From positions 1 to 48,615 of IMG/VR virus record IMGVR_UViG_3300027851_000041: DNA of 48,615 nt; one strand, given 5' to 3'. This document shows, one piece after another, positions 8,109 to 16,227 of this stretch (its first letter is position 1; each line of letters begins with the position of its first letter). The DNA comes from a virus. Both the position numbers and the translations under genes were made by a program. Under the pieces are notes generated by a model, which was given only the letters and a program-made list of their open reading frames with translations, had not been told where the DNA came from and searched no databases.

Positions 8109-8644
8109 TGCTGCATAGCCTTCGCTTCGGCTTCGACGTCCCGGTTGTTGGCTCGGTCAACGTCAAAGCGCAGGTCGGGGTACCGAGCTTCCAGCTTCTT
8201 GATGTTGAGATCCATGATTTCGTCGAGACTTGACCCAAAGTCGAGGGCTAAGGTGTGGACTACGCAGAGTGCTTCCCTCATGACCTCCCCTCTCAACTCA
8301 GCTGCTTCGCCTTCTGACACCACCATAAGAACTGTGCCTGAGCTAAATACAAGTGTTCCCAAGGCCATGCTGGTTCTTAATCCCCAGTCCTCTACCTCAA
8401 AATCCTCAAAGCCCTCCCCCAGCATATTGGCTAGTCCAACCGTATAGAAGGTGAAGTCCCCGAGTTCCTCAAGGACTTTGAGTTTGTCTAGTGGTTTGCC
8501 ATAGGCGAACGACTTCTTCAGAATATCCACAACCTCACCAATCTCGCCGACCATACCCATCGCCATGTGCAGGTGGTCGTCTTCAACGGTGTTGAGTCGG
8601 TTGATAAGGCCTCGAACCTTCGGCACGTAGTCTTTAATGTCCAT
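8105..8644 (-). CDS. MazG-like nucleotide pyrophosphohydrolase
   Basis: A 179-residue all-helical protein with the MazG/PRA-PH metal-binding pattern: GEIGEVVD (E-x-x-E, residues about 33-40) and LEELGDF (E-x-x-D, about 58-64), then a terminal DEIMDLNIKKLEARYP helix typical of the family. Such enzymes hydrolyse NTPs or dNTPs, and in phages may lower (p)ppGpp or remove non-canonical nucleotides. Between the motifs and C-terminal helix is an extra stretch of about 65 residues (TSMALGTLVFSSGTVLM...), longer than minimal MazG. The start follows AAGGAAGA. Confidence 0.8.
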   Translation of the reverse strand: MDIKDYVPKVRGLINRLNTVEDDHLHMAMGMVGEIGEVVDILKKSFAYGKPLDKLKVLEELGDFTFYTVGLANMLGEGFEDFEVEDWGLRTSMALGTLVFSSGTVLMVVSEGEAAELRGEVMREALCVVHTLALDFGSSLDEIMDLNIKKLEARYPDLRFDVDRANNRDVEAEAKAMQQ

Positions 8645-8663
8645 GTTTTTATTCTTCCTTGGT

Positions 8664-8693
8664 TAAGCAAAAGCCCTGCTCGAAAGCAGGGCT
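8664..8693 (-). terminator. Rho-independent terminator after the 91-residue gene
   Basis: A perfect 9-bp stem AGCCCTGCT/AGCAGGGCT with a 4-base loop (8672-8693), followed on the minus strand by TTTTGCTT. It lies 20 bases beyond the stop of the gene at 8714 and just before the MazG-like gene, so it may attenuate read-through into the nucleotide-metabolism block. Confidence 0.7.
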
Positions 8694-8713
8694 GAAGGTA
8701 GTCAGTACCCGGG

Positions 8714-8989
8714 TCAGCTGTTCTCAGCCAACCAAAGCGAGATCGCCTTACGGGCGGGTCCGCGACCGCCGTTCTGCTTCGACTTCAGGACAGGCTTGCC
8801 ATCGTTGTCCAGCTTCGGGCTGCCGTCATCGTTCAGGACGGCTTCCGGCGCCGGGATCGGGAAGTGGCGGTCGATGAAGTCGTCGATCTTGGCCTTGTTG
8901 GCGGTCATCGCGTCATGAGCCAAAGCTTCCGATTCTTCGCCGAACAAGGTGCCGTCATTTGCAACATACACAGTCTTGGCAGTAGCCAT
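8714..8989 (-). CDS. 91-residue phage protein of unknown function
   Basis: Starts MATAKTVYVANDGTLFGEESEALAHDAM and contains a repeated-looking NDDGSPKLDNDGKPVL segment before a basic tail (SKQNGGRGPARKAISLWLAEN). No enzyme motif is visible. The ATG at 8989 is seven bases from AGGAG, and the ATG six bases upstream is too close to it. A hairpin CCATGAC/GTCATGG (9022-9047) lies in the 67-base gap upstream, and a terminator follows. It may be a short well-expressed accessory protein. Confidence 0.7.
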   Translation of the reverse strand: MATAKTVYVANDGTLFGEESEALAHDAMTANKAKIDDFIDRHFPIPAPEAVLNDDGSPKLDNDGKPVLKSKQNGGRGPARKAISLWLAENS

Positions 8990-9056
8990 TTTCATTCTCC
9001 TGATTACGCGGGGGTTGTTACACCATGACTCTCCCGCAAGGGTCATGGATTGGAAG

Positions 9057-9740
9057 TTAGTAGCCCAGCTGCTTGAACGCATGCACAAGGTCGGGGTCGG
9101 GGTTTTCAGCCTTGTTGAGGAACCAGCTCACGTAAGACGCTGGCACATCCTTCAGTGGCAACCCCTTGTGTTTACCAAAGGGCATAGAAACGTACTCCAT
9201 TGGGCTGTTGGCGTACTCGAACAGCTCATACAGAGATCGGCCGGTATCCTCAGACATCTTCTTCAACAGGGCCGTCAGGATGGCCATGTCGCCGTCAGCA
9301 GAGTGGAAGCGGTCCTTATCGACCTCCAGCCCCAACTCATACACCAGTGTGCCAAGCTTGTGATTGTCCGCCTTCGGGTAAATCTTCCTCGCCAGACGCA
9401 ACGTACACATCTGGGGCGTACCTTCCACAAGGTACGGTGACAGGTAGCGGTAGTCGAATGCGCTGTTATGGGCTACGAAGATGAACTCTTCAGAGCCCAG
9501 CTTATTGTTCAACACACCAGCCATGTAGTCGTCGAGAGTCGGCGCATCGGCAACGTCCCGGTTGGTAAGCCCATGAACAGCACTTGCCCCTGCCGGAATC
9601 GGCATCAGCGGGTTGATCAGACTGTGCCCACTGTCCAGAACAGCAAGGGTGTCGTCAACGATCATCCAAGCAACTTCGACAACTCTGTCGTTGGTGGAGA
9701 CGCCAGTGGTCTCGGTGTCGGCAAGGAGGTACTTGTTCAT
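9057..9740 (-). CDS. DnaQ-like 3'-5' exonuclease with DUF3820-type tail
   Basis: A 227-residue exonuclease. DEDD residues are visible in order: LADTETTG (about 5-12), VAHNSAFDYRYL (about 88) and HSADGDMAILTALL (about 150). The C-terminal 50 residues (MPFGKHKGLPLKDVPASYVSWFL) match the small DUF3820 module that often follows ExoX/DnaQ-type domains. It could proofread or degrade DNA, but the polymerase already carries its own exonuclease. ATG 9740 follows AGAAGAAAAACC; the long frame starting inside the tRNA genes is not used. Confidence 0.85.
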   Translation of the reverse strand: MNKYLLADTETTGVSTNDRVVEVAWMIVDDTLAVLDSGHSLINPLMPIPAGASAVHGLTNRDVADAPTLDDYMAGVLNNKLGSEEFIFVAHNSAFDYRYLSPYLVEGTPQMCTLRLARKIYPKADNHKLGTLVYELGLEVDKDRFHSADGDMAILTALLKKMSEDTGRSLYELFEYANSPMEYVSMPFGKHKGLPLKDVPASYVSWFLNKAENPDPDLVHAFKQLGY

Positions 9741-9774
9741 TTGGTTTTTCTTCTTTTTATGGCAACTTGTTTGG

Positions 9775-9848
9775 CCTGCCTGGTAGGAGTCGAACCCACA
9801 ACCCACGGTGTAGAAGACCGATGCTCTATCCAGTTGAGCTACAGGCAG
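9775..9848 (-). tRNA. tRNA-Arg (anticodon UCU)
   Basis: A full cloverleaf on the minus strand: 7-bp acceptor CTGCCTG/CAGGCAG, D-stem GCTC/GAGC, anticodon loop CTTCTAC giving UCU (reads AGA), T-loop TTCGACT. The 3' CCA is not encoded. AGA is a rare codon in G+C-rich hosts, so this probably supports phage codon needs. Confidence 0.9.
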
Positions 9849-9849
9849 G

Positions 9850-9924
9850 TGGCGCCCGACTACCGACTTGAACGGTACTCTGATGCTTACAAGGCAACTG
9901 CATCGCCATCTATGCTTGTCGGGC
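9850..9924 (-). tRNA. tRNA-Thr (anticodon UGU), CCA encoded
   Basis: A cloverleaf with acceptor GCCCGAC/GTCGGGC, D-stem GCAT/ATGC, anticodon loop CTTGTAA giving UGU (reads ACA), and T-arm TACCG/CGGTA with loop TTCAAGT. A discriminator G and encoded CCA follow. The anticodon stem has one U-U mismatch. It ends one base before tRNA-Arg, so both must be cut from one precursor. Confidence 0.85.
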
Positions 9925-9925
9925 A

Positions 9926-9990
9926 CATGTATAGAAGCTCACGGAACGCCTATACATGCGCCCGGTGGATTTATTGAGCGCCCACCGGGC
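9926..9990 (-). other. Two tandem hairpins upstream of the tRNA pair
   Basis: Two strong stems lie between the HNH gene stop and the tRNA-Thr 5' end: GCCCGGTGG/CCACCGGGC (9960-9990) and CATGTATAG/CTATACATG (9926-9958), each 9 bp and perfect. The second abuts the tRNA. Neither has a U-tract. They could mark RNA processing sites or insulate the tRNAs from the upstream message. Confidence 0.5.
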
Positions 9991-10008
9991 AGGCGCTGCG
10001 GGAGAAGC

Positions 10009-10512
10009 TTAATATGTCAGGGGCTCGTAATTAGGGTGTTCTGGGTGGTACCTCGAATTAACCCCATGCACTCTTACATGAGCCTCAGAAAACGCTTTGT
10101 GAGCCTCTTCAGGGCTGTGGAAGAACCCAAGATACTTTGTACCCTCGCAGGTTCGTATACTGGATACAAACCCTCCGTCTCGGGCCGTAACACCCTCCAG
10201 AGTCCTCTTATTCCTGACTGACCTGTTGAGCAGATTAACCGACCGGGTTACGTCCCTTAAATTTTCTACCTTGTTGTTCGTCGGGTCTCTATCAATATGG
10301 TCAATGTCATTCGTAGGCCACTTAAGATAATGCCACAACCAGACAACGCGAGAGACTAGGTACTTAGACCTAAACACAGATACACGTCTTTTCCCACCAT
10401 CTAAGAACCCAGCTACAGCCCCGACCACAACCTTATCTGAAATCTTCTGCTTCCAGATAAGGCTTCCTTCCTTATAGTCGAAGATGTCTCTCACGTTATC
10501 TGGTCCAAGCAT
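10009..10512 (-). CDS. HNH homing endonuclease with AP2-type DNA-binding domain
   Basis: A 167-residue mobile endonuclease. The HNH core is IDHIDRDPTNNKVENLRDVT (about residues 69-88) followed by NLLNR. The C-terminal GVTARDGGFVSSIRTCEGTKYLGFFHSPEEAHKAF is an AP2-like DNA-binding module. Proteins with this layout are typically free-standing homing endonucleases in phage genomes, spreading by cleaving uninvaded alleles. Its start overlaps the previous gene's stop (TAATG), so it has entered a working operon cleanly, beside the tRNA pair. Confidence 0.88.
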   Translation of the reverse strand: MLGPDNVRDIFDYKEGSLIWKQKISDKVVVGAVAGFLDGGKRRVSVFRSKYLVSRVVWLWHYLKWPTNDIDHIDRDPTNNKVENLRDVTRSVNLLNRSVRNKRTLEGVTARDGGFVSSIRTCEGTKYLGFFHSPEEAHKAFSEAHVRVHGVNSRYHPEHPNYEPLTY

Positions 10513-11270
10513 TACTTAACCTTCTTTGGCGCGTGGAAGGACCAATTCGTATAGCGAAGGGTGCCCTTGCTACGAGCTTCCGCGTGGATCTCGATCTCGC
10601 TGAACTCCGCGCCAATGCCCTTCGAGCGGAGCAGACCCTGAGTGGTGCAGAACGCTTGGAAAGCACCCATCGAGGTTTGCGACGCTTGCAGCAGGTGCAA
10701 GGTTTGGGCTTCAGGGTCGACATCGCCATCCTTCTCAGTCCAGGTCACGAAGCCCCAGATGTCAGCATACGGCGTGGAGCGAGCCTTGTCGTAGCCGAGG
10801 GACTTCAGATACTCGATGTAGTCCTTGACCGAGGAACCGTCGCCGTGGATGGTCTCACCATCGTAGGAGTTGCGCAGGTACTCAACCGACTCCTTGTAAC
10901 CCGGATCGTTGGGACCCAGACCAGCAGACACCAGGAGGCGGGTATTCCACGATTCCACGGTCATGCGGATCTTGGCGCCGAGGTTCTTCTCACCGACATA
11001 GGCCGCGCCCTGCTCCGCCTTGATACGCGGCGTGCTCATCGACAGGCCAACGACGGCGTCGACGGGGAAGGCGTCCTTCTGGTCAGAAAACCCGAGCTTG
11101 AACTTCAGCGCGGGGCGAGCGACAGCAACAGCGCCAGCGGAGGCGGCAGCGATGGCAGTGGTGGCAGCAACCGATGCGGTGGCGGCCTGGGATTCAGTAG
11201 CAGTGGTCATGGTTTCATCCTCGGATTCGAATGCGGGAGCGGAGGTGGTTTGGTTGTCGCGGAGGCCCAT
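10512..11270 (-). CDS. Phage protein, possible ssDNA-binding or DNA-coating protein
   Basis: A 252-residue protein of no firm family. The first 50 residues are low complexity (T, A, S and V rich). The rest is a globular domain starting LKFKLGFSDQKDAFPVDAVVGLSM and ending GTLRYTNWSFHAPKKVK. It is the first gene behind promoter P2, has a strong ribosome site (AAAGGAACC) and lies between primase-helicase and tRNA/exonuclease genes, where an ssDNA-binding protein would be expected. The SSB idea rests on position alone; an OB fold is not evident. Confidence 0.6.
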   Translation of the reverse strand: MGLRDNQTTSAPAFESEDETMTTATESQAATASVAATTAIAAASAGAVAVARPALKFKLGFSDQKDAFPVDAVVGLSMSTPRIKAEQGAAYVGEKNLGAKIRMTVESWNTRLLVSAGLGPNDPGYKESVEYLRNSYDGETIHGDGSSVKDYIEYLKSLGYDKARSTPYADIWGFVTWTEKDGDVDPEAQTLHLLQASQTSMGAFQAFCTTQGLLRSKGIGAEFSEIEIHAEARSKGTLRYTNWSFHAPKKVK

Positions 11271-11309
11271 TTTGGTTCCTTTATGGTCTTGGTTTGAGAA
11301 ACAACTTGG

Positions 11310-11349
11310 TTTGGCCCTGATTACAGGGATTCAGGGCGGTGCCCTGAAT
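11310..11349 (-). promoter_or_regulatory. Leader with two mutually exclusive hairpins
   Basis: On the minus strand, ATTCAGGGC (11349-11341) can pair with GCCCTGAAT (11337-11329) across three bases, and that second arm can instead pair with TCAGGGC further downstream (about 11320-11314). The competing stems lie between P2 and the 252-residue gene. The layout resembles an attenuator, but no U-tract follows. Confidence 0.45.
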
Positions 11350-11373
11350 GTGGTGCAACTGCCAACGATTAAT

Positions 11374-11402
11374 ACTTTAGTACATCGCAAGCAGTTTGGC
11401 AA
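11374..11402 (-). promoter_or_regulatory. Phage promoter P2 (TTGCCA-N17-TAAAGT)
   Basis: -35 TTGCCA at 11402-11397 and -10 TAAAGT at 11379-11374, 17 bp apart, preceded by GATGTAC as at P4. It lies immediately after the primase-helicase stop. Predicted start is near 11367, giving a leader of roughly 95 bases before the 252-residue gene. Confidence 0.8.
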
Positions 11403-11406
11403 CTTT

Positions 11407-14274
11407 TTACATCTCGAACAACTCACATCCGTCGTTCGCCAGAACAGCGCAGTCGAACCTGAAGAGCGGCTCATACGGGTTCCGGTACAACGTTGAATCG
11501 GGGCAGGAGTCGGCGATCTTGCCTTCGTACCGCTTCACTCCTTCAATAAAGGCCCGGTCGTTGTCGAACAGGACTTCCTGACGCAGGCTCAACTGGTAGC
11601 GAACGTACTTGGCATAGGCTGGGCGCAACTTAAGATCGACCGTGTTACCGTCAGTGACGTAGTCGGTGCCCTTGACCAACTGATACTGGACGTCACTCAC
11701 GCGGGTCAGTTGAGCCATGACATCTAGCACCTTGGCTGCTTCCGACATCGTCCGGTGGGTATTCACGAGCGCATTACCGATAAGGGATTCCTTCAGCCCC
11801 TCGATTGTCTCGTTGTACCGGTCCCCGAAGGTCCGCTCCAGCGTGAGCTTGAGCAGGTCAAGTCCTGTGAGGACCACAGCAAGGTTGTGCCAAGGTCTGT
11901 TCTGGTTCTCGTATGCGACAGTCCCGATCTTCTCTCTGAACATCTTCCGGTAGTCTTCCACCTTGAGGTTCATTGCGTCGGGGTCAAGTGCGAGGGTCAT
12001 GTCCACCATGCTTCGCCCGAGGCTGGCCATTGACCGACCCTGTCGGCGTGCATACACATACTCGAAGAACTCGCTGCGACCTGACCGGTCGGCCTTGGAC
12101 AACGGGACAGATACACACCGCTCTGCAATGGCTGTCTGGGATTCCACCGCCTCACCGATGAACATGATCGGAGCCACGTTATCGTAACCGTTGACCTTGG
12201 TGCCGCCTCCGGCCACGTCCTTATTCACGGAGCCACGCTCAAGTGCGTCTCCAGTGTAGTTCGTCCGCATCAGGTTCTGCACCTGGTCCAGTTGATACTT
12301 CGCCATCTGTCGTGGCTTCAGCTCCTCGAAGATTACCGGGATGCTGGCTGACTGTGTGACCGCAGCCATCATCGGGAAGAACGTGTTACCTGCCGAAGAG
12401 ATTTTCTTCGGATTCCGCAGGTAGTAGTGCAGGTGGCTCCACAGCTCAACAGTCTGAGACTTCCCTGCCCCCGCTTCACCCCACACCTGGAGCATGGGGA
12501 ACGCTCGCCAACGGTGCCGGATGAGCTGGCACAAGAAGGCGGCCGAGAACCACCCAGCAACCTTGGCAAGGTTTTCTTGGGTGTTGATGTGCCACAACTT
12601 GTCAAAGAACTCACGGTGCTCCTCCGTATCCTCCAGACGAGGTGCATCCAGAAGATCAGACTTGAACGCGCCATGCTCGTCATGCTGGCCACGGAACCTG
12701 TATGGCCGGTCCTTCGGCGACAGGCACTCGGATGGGGACGCAAAGATCAGGTCAAACTCTTCAATGGACTTCGCGCCAGGCGGGATGATGAGGTCAACCC
12801 CCTCTCGTGATGTCACAATCATTTTCTTCTTACTCCGCTCTGTTCGAACACGCAACGCATCAAGCAGGTGGGTCACCAGTAGGTCGGTGATGTTCTGCCA
12901 GGTCGCAAACTGATTGACCCACTCGTTGAAGCTCGCTTTGGTTTTCAGGTGACCAAGGGTGATGAACGCTTGTCCGAGTTCCCTGCCGCCGAGGTATGCC
13001 TGGAACTCAAAACCGATGTGCTTGTGTTCTTTGTTCACCAAGCTGCATGGCATCGTGATCCCGATTGGGCAGACCTTCTTCGGACCTTCCTCAGTCAACG
13101 CAAAGATCCCGTTCTTACCGAACATGATCCGCGCATCCTTATCCTCGTCCTCGGTCGGGGCCTCGTCGCTGTCTCCATCTTCGCCCTCAGCTTCATCACC
13201 CTCTACGCTGGGCTCCGGGTCGTCTTCCACAGTCCCGGTCCAGTCGATGTCTGAGGTGTAACTACCCTTGGCAAACAGGCTTTTGATCCCACCCAGCGAG
13301 AACTCGTAACACGGGTTCCCGTCTTGGTACCGGTACTGGTTGCGCAGCTCACGCTCCCGCTTCTTCGGGGAGCCATAACGGTCAGAGTCCCCAGCGTGGT
13401 AGTTGATGAGTCCTTGAGCGTCCTCAATCACCTGCTCCTCAGTCTTGCCCAACGCAATCCCGAAGCTGGCGACCTGCATGGCGATCTGGTTCCACCCGAC
13501 TGTTGGCTTCAGGTTCTCCCCAGTCAGCAGGAGGCGGAAAGAATCCGGCCACTGTCCGTTGAATCGTTCAGCCTGCTCTGCACTCGCCTTCTTCGACTTG
13601 CGACGACGCAGGGACAACTCCGTTTTCTCCTTCGCCTGGTTGAACAATAAACCAAGCTTGGGGTTAAACGATGCAGGTGACAGAGGTAGGGGTGCCCGAG
13701 GAGCCTTGCAGATTGACTCATAGGTTTCTGGTGTCGCATCCAAAAACTCATCGACCGTGACCTGAACTTTATAGAGTCCGTTACTGCGCTGTACGTTCGG
13801 GGTTCTCCATTGCCTACCTCGCTTCCCTGTGTACACCCTCAAATCAAGCGTGTCTACATACAGCATCATTGCAATCTCTTTGAAGATTGCAGGCAGGTGT
13901 GCAATACCTGACGGAGGTACCTTTGGTAGAAAACATGGGATAGGCAACTCGATGTGACACCCTCGTCCCCCGGTGAACCACAGGCGAGCTTGTGAGAGGT
14001 CAAACTTCTGTTCGTCCTGGAGCTTCAGGAGAAACACCTTCGCCTGCCCCAGCACCTCTTCAAGGTCGCCGTCGAAGTCAGCGTAAAACCCGTTGGGTGC
14101 TGCATACTTGACCGCGTCCAACTCCTCCCGGGTCAAGTCTTGTGTGAAGCTGTTGTCGACGTCGAGTACAGAGACAAACTCGACCTTGTCCTGGGAAATC
14201 AACCGATCTCGTTCAGACGCGAGAGCGCACTCCCAAGCGTGCGCCCCGCCCTTTGTCTGGTAAAAACAGTACAT
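11407..14274 (-). CDS. Primase-helicase with N-terminal AEP-type primase
   Basis: A 955-residue replication protein. The N-terminal part looks like an archaeo-eukaryotic primase: FYADFDGDLEE (about 62, the metal-binding D-x-D) and LWFTGGRGCHIELP (about 98, the S/TGG-x-G-x-H pattern). An acidic linker (EDDPEPSVEGDEAEGEDGDS, about 350-380) follows. The C-terminal ATPase has Walker A GEAGAGKSQT (about 592) and a likely Walker B IPVIFEELK (about 645), fitting a helicase of the DUF927/SF3-like type. One protein could thus unwind DNA and lay primers. The start is at ATG 14274 behind a modest AAGGATAGGG. Confidence 0.82.
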   Translation of the reverse strand: MYCFYQTKGGAHAWECALASERDRLISQDKVEFVSVLDVDNSFTQDLTREELDAVKYAAPNGFYADFDGDLEEVLGQAKVFLLKLQDEQKFDLSQARLWFTGGRGCHIELPIPCFLPKVPPSGIAHLPAIFKEIAMMLYVDTLDLRVYTGKRGRQWRTPNVQRSNGLYKVQVTVDEFLDATPETYESICKAPRAPLPLSPASFNPKLGLLFNQAKEKTELSLRRRKSKKASAEQAERFNGQWPDSFRLLLTGENLKPTVGWNQIAMQVASFGIALGKTEEQVIEDAQGLINYHAGDSDRYGSPKKRERELRNQYRYQDGNPCYEFSLGGIKSLFAKGSYTSDIDWTGTVEDDPEPSVEGDEAEGEDGDSDEAPTEDEDKDARIMFGKNGIFALTEEGPKKVCPIGITMPCSLVNKEHKHIGFEFQAYLGGRELGQAFITLGHLKTKASFNEWVNQFATWQNITDLLVTHLLDALRVRTERSKKKMIVTSREGVDLIIPPGAKSIEEFDLIFASPSECLSPKDRPYRFRGQHDEHGAFKSDLLDAPRLEDTEEHREFFDKLWHINTQENLAKVAGWFSAAFLCQLIRHRWRAFPMLQVWGEAGAGKSQTVELWSHLHYYLRNPKKISSAGNTFFPMMAAVTQSASIPVIFEELKPRQMAKYQLDQVQNLMRTNYTGDALERGSVNKDVAGGGTKVNGYDNVAPIMFIGEAVESQTAIAERCVSVPLSKADRSGRSEFFEYVYARRQGRSMASLGRSMVDMTLALDPDAMNLKVEDYRKMFREKIGTVAYENQNRPWHNLAVVLTGLDLLKLTLERTFGDRYNETIEGLKESLIGNALVNTHRTMSEAAKVLDVMAQLTRVSDVQYQLVKGTDYVTDGNTVDLKLRPAYAKYVRYQLSLRQEVLFDNDRAFIEGVKRYEGKIADSCPDSTLYRNPYEPLFRFDCAVLANDGCELFEM

Positions 14275-14347
14275 GGGCTGCCCTATCCTTCTTCTTATAC
14301 CCGCAGGGGCCAGAGACTACCTTACCGCCCCGAGAAGCGGCAAGGGA

Positions 14348-14376
14348 TTCTTTGGGTGTATCGGGTTTTCTGGCAA
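14348..14376 (-). promoter_or_regulatory. Degenerate copy of the phage promoter
   Basis: TTGCCA at 14376-14371, 17 bp, then AAAGAA at 14353-14348. It sits just after the SNF2 helicase stop, as P1-P3 sit after stops, but the -10 is poor and the GTAC block is absent. It may be a weak promoter for the primase-helicase or a decayed copy. Confidence 0.3.
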
Positions 14377-14380
14377 CTTG

Positions 14381-15787
14381 TCAGCCCCCGTTGATTGCGT
14401 CCCGGAGGTCCTGCGGGCCACGAATCACGGAGTTCACAAGCGTGTCCAGCTCCATGACGATGTCCCAAATTCTCTTCTGGATCGTCCGGTTTGCAATGGC
14501 GACCCGGATGTTGACCCCGTTCTTCTGCCCATCCCGGTGCAATCGCGCCACCGCTTGCCTGAACGTGGTGGAGCGGTATGGCATCTCCAGAAACAGGGCA
14601 TCGCGGCACACATCCTGCAAGCCATCAATCCCGGCTGAGGCCGCCTGATTCTGGAGAATAATCACGCGGCAGTCAGGGTCTTTGATGAACCTGTCCAATT
14701 GAGCCTGCCGATCTTTTGTCTCACCATAGACAGCCACCGCGTTGTGCCTGCTGAGGTGGTCGAGCAGACGCCGAGTGGTCATCTTGTAGTGGCAGAAGAC
14801 GACCAGCTTCTTGTCCCCAAGTTCGTCCAATACCTCATCCACCAGATCAAGTGCCGTACTCTGTACTGCACCCTCACTGAAATGTTCAGCGTTGCACGGG
14901 ATCTGCTGCAAGGCTTGGTACAACGCGCTCACGTTTGTGAGGTCAATCTTTTCCCCGTTGGTGAGCTTGACCATTTGCTCGTCAGCCAGGCGCCGGTAAA
15001 GCGTCAGGTGCTCTGGCGCCAACTCGTAATAGATCGGGCTGTAGGTCACCTCTGGCAGATCCAGCAGGACATCCTCTTTCAGCACCCGGATCGCGGACAA
15101 CATCAGGTTCTTATGGAGAAGATCCAGGTTGGCGTACTTGGTAGGCTTCTTGAAGAAGTCCCTCTCAGCCACATGGATAGACTCAAACTGGTACTGAGTC
15201 TTGTAGATATTGGGGCTCACCAACTTGATCAAGGCATAGCCATCCGTGGGGATAGACAGTGGTGTACCTGTTAACAAGCATATTTGCTGGTGGATGAAAA
15301 AGTCCCTCACCTTACGGAAGTTGTCAGAGGCAGGATTCTTCAACATCTGCGCCTCGTCAACGATCCCGAACACTGCCTTTTCTTGCAACCTTTCATTCAG
15401 GTAGGCAAAGTCTCGCTTAAAAATCTGAATCCCAACAACGATGAACTGTTTATTGAGGTCAATGCGCTTACGTTGTGCTGGGGTCCCGGCATAAATGGAG
15501 TAAGTCACTCCTGGTATTTTGGCAATGTTGCGCGCCCAGTTAGCCAACAGTACAGGCGGGACAATAATTAATACTGTCTCCGCCATACCTGTGATCAACT
15601 TGTAAACTGCAATGGCAAGGCTTGTAAGGGTTTTGCCTGTACCTACGTCCAGATACAGAGCTGACCTATCTAGTGGGCTCAACTCCTCTACAGCTTCTTG
15701 CTGAAACTCATACAGATCAATGGGGAAATGTCCCCGAGCCTTAACTAGGTTGTATCTGGCTCGCTCCTGTACAGGAGCTTCAATCAT
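14381..15787 (-). CDS. SNF2-type superfamily 2 helicase
   Basis: A 468-residue DNA-dependent ATPase. Seen in order: YEFQQEAVEEL (Q-motif area), LYLDVGTGKT (motif I, about 44-53), VDEAQMLKN (motif II DEAQ, about 142), LLTGTPLS (motif III), VVFCHYKMTTRRLLDHL (motif IV), and ARLHRDGQKN (motif VI, about 415), the Q/D-rich form typical of SNF2. The family translocates on duplex DNA and remodels protein-DNA complexes or branches. It precedes the primase-helicase, fitting replication or recombination. The start follows AAGAGGCACC. Confidence 0.9.
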   Translation of the reverse strand: MIEAPVQERARYNLVKARGHFPIDLYEFQQEAVEELSPLDRSALYLDVGTGKTLTSLAIAVYKLITGMAETVLIIVPPVLLANWARNIAKIPGVTYSIYAGTPAQRKRIDLNKQFIVVGIQIFKRDFAYLNERLQEKAVFGIVDEAQMLKNPASDNFRKVRDFFIHQQICLLTGTPLSIPTDGYALIKLVSPNIYKTQYQFESIHVAERDFFKKPTKYANLDLLHKNLMLSAIRVLKEDVLLDLPEVTYSPIYYELAPEHLTLYRRLADEQMVKLTNGEKIDLTNVSALYQALQQIPCNAEHFSEGAVQSTALDLVDEVLDELGDKKLVVFCHYKMTTRRLLDHLSRHNAVAVYGETKDRQAQLDRFIKDPDCRVIILQNQAASAGIDGLQDVCRDALFLEMPYRSTTFRQAVARLHRDGQKNGVNIRVAIANRTIQKRIWDIVMELDTLVNSVIRGPQDLRDAINGG

Positions 15788-15819
15788 TGGTGCCTCTTGT
15801 TATCGTTATCAGCTGTGGA

Positions 15820-16227
15820 CTACTGCCCGAACCTACGTTTGTTGAGGAAATCGACACGCAAAACGTTAGGACCCAACCCTGCGATAAGGCGTTTGTTTGC
15901 TTCCCGAGCCCGAGCCCACATGGTCTGTAGGTAGTTGTGCGGCCACGTCTCGGTCAACAGTAGGTCGCCAGTGTCGATGATGCAGAAGTCCTGCATGAAC
16001 TCGATAGGAGGTTTATTGAGCGACCGCATGGTCTGCTTGTCCAGCAGTTGGTCAATGCTGGCGCTGATCTCGTCCCCTTCCCAGGGTAAGTGGGCGAACG
16101 TGTCGATCTTGGGGTTCACCAACCAGAGTAGGTTCATCTTGCGCTCGTTGTGCCGAAACGCTGTTTGAGCCCACTTGTGTGGCATCGGGTAAGGGAAATA
16201 CTTGACGTCTGCTTTGATGTTGATCAT
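15820..16227 (-). CDS. 135-residue protein of unknown function
   Basis: A soluble, mixed-composition protein starting MINIKADVKYFPYPMPHKWAQ and ending in a basic VLRVDFLNKRRFGQ tail. It starts in an ATGA overlap with the nucleotidyltransferase stop, with AAAAGGAGAACC as ribosome site, and ends in TAG. No recognisable motif. Coupling suggests it acts with the nucleotidyltransferase. Confidence 0.7.
   Translation of the reverse strand: MINIKADVKYFPYPMPHKWAQTAFRHNERKMNLLWLVNPKIDTFAHLPWEGDEISASIDQLLDKQTMRSLNKPPIEFMQDFCIIDTGDLLLTETWPHNYLQTMWARAREANKRLIAGLGPNVLRVDFLNKRRFGQ

Noticed and set aside
9741-9926. The N-terminal 62 residues of the long exonuclease frame
   Set aside because: They are read across both tRNA genes; the ATG at 9740 places the exonuclease motif near the N-terminus as expected.
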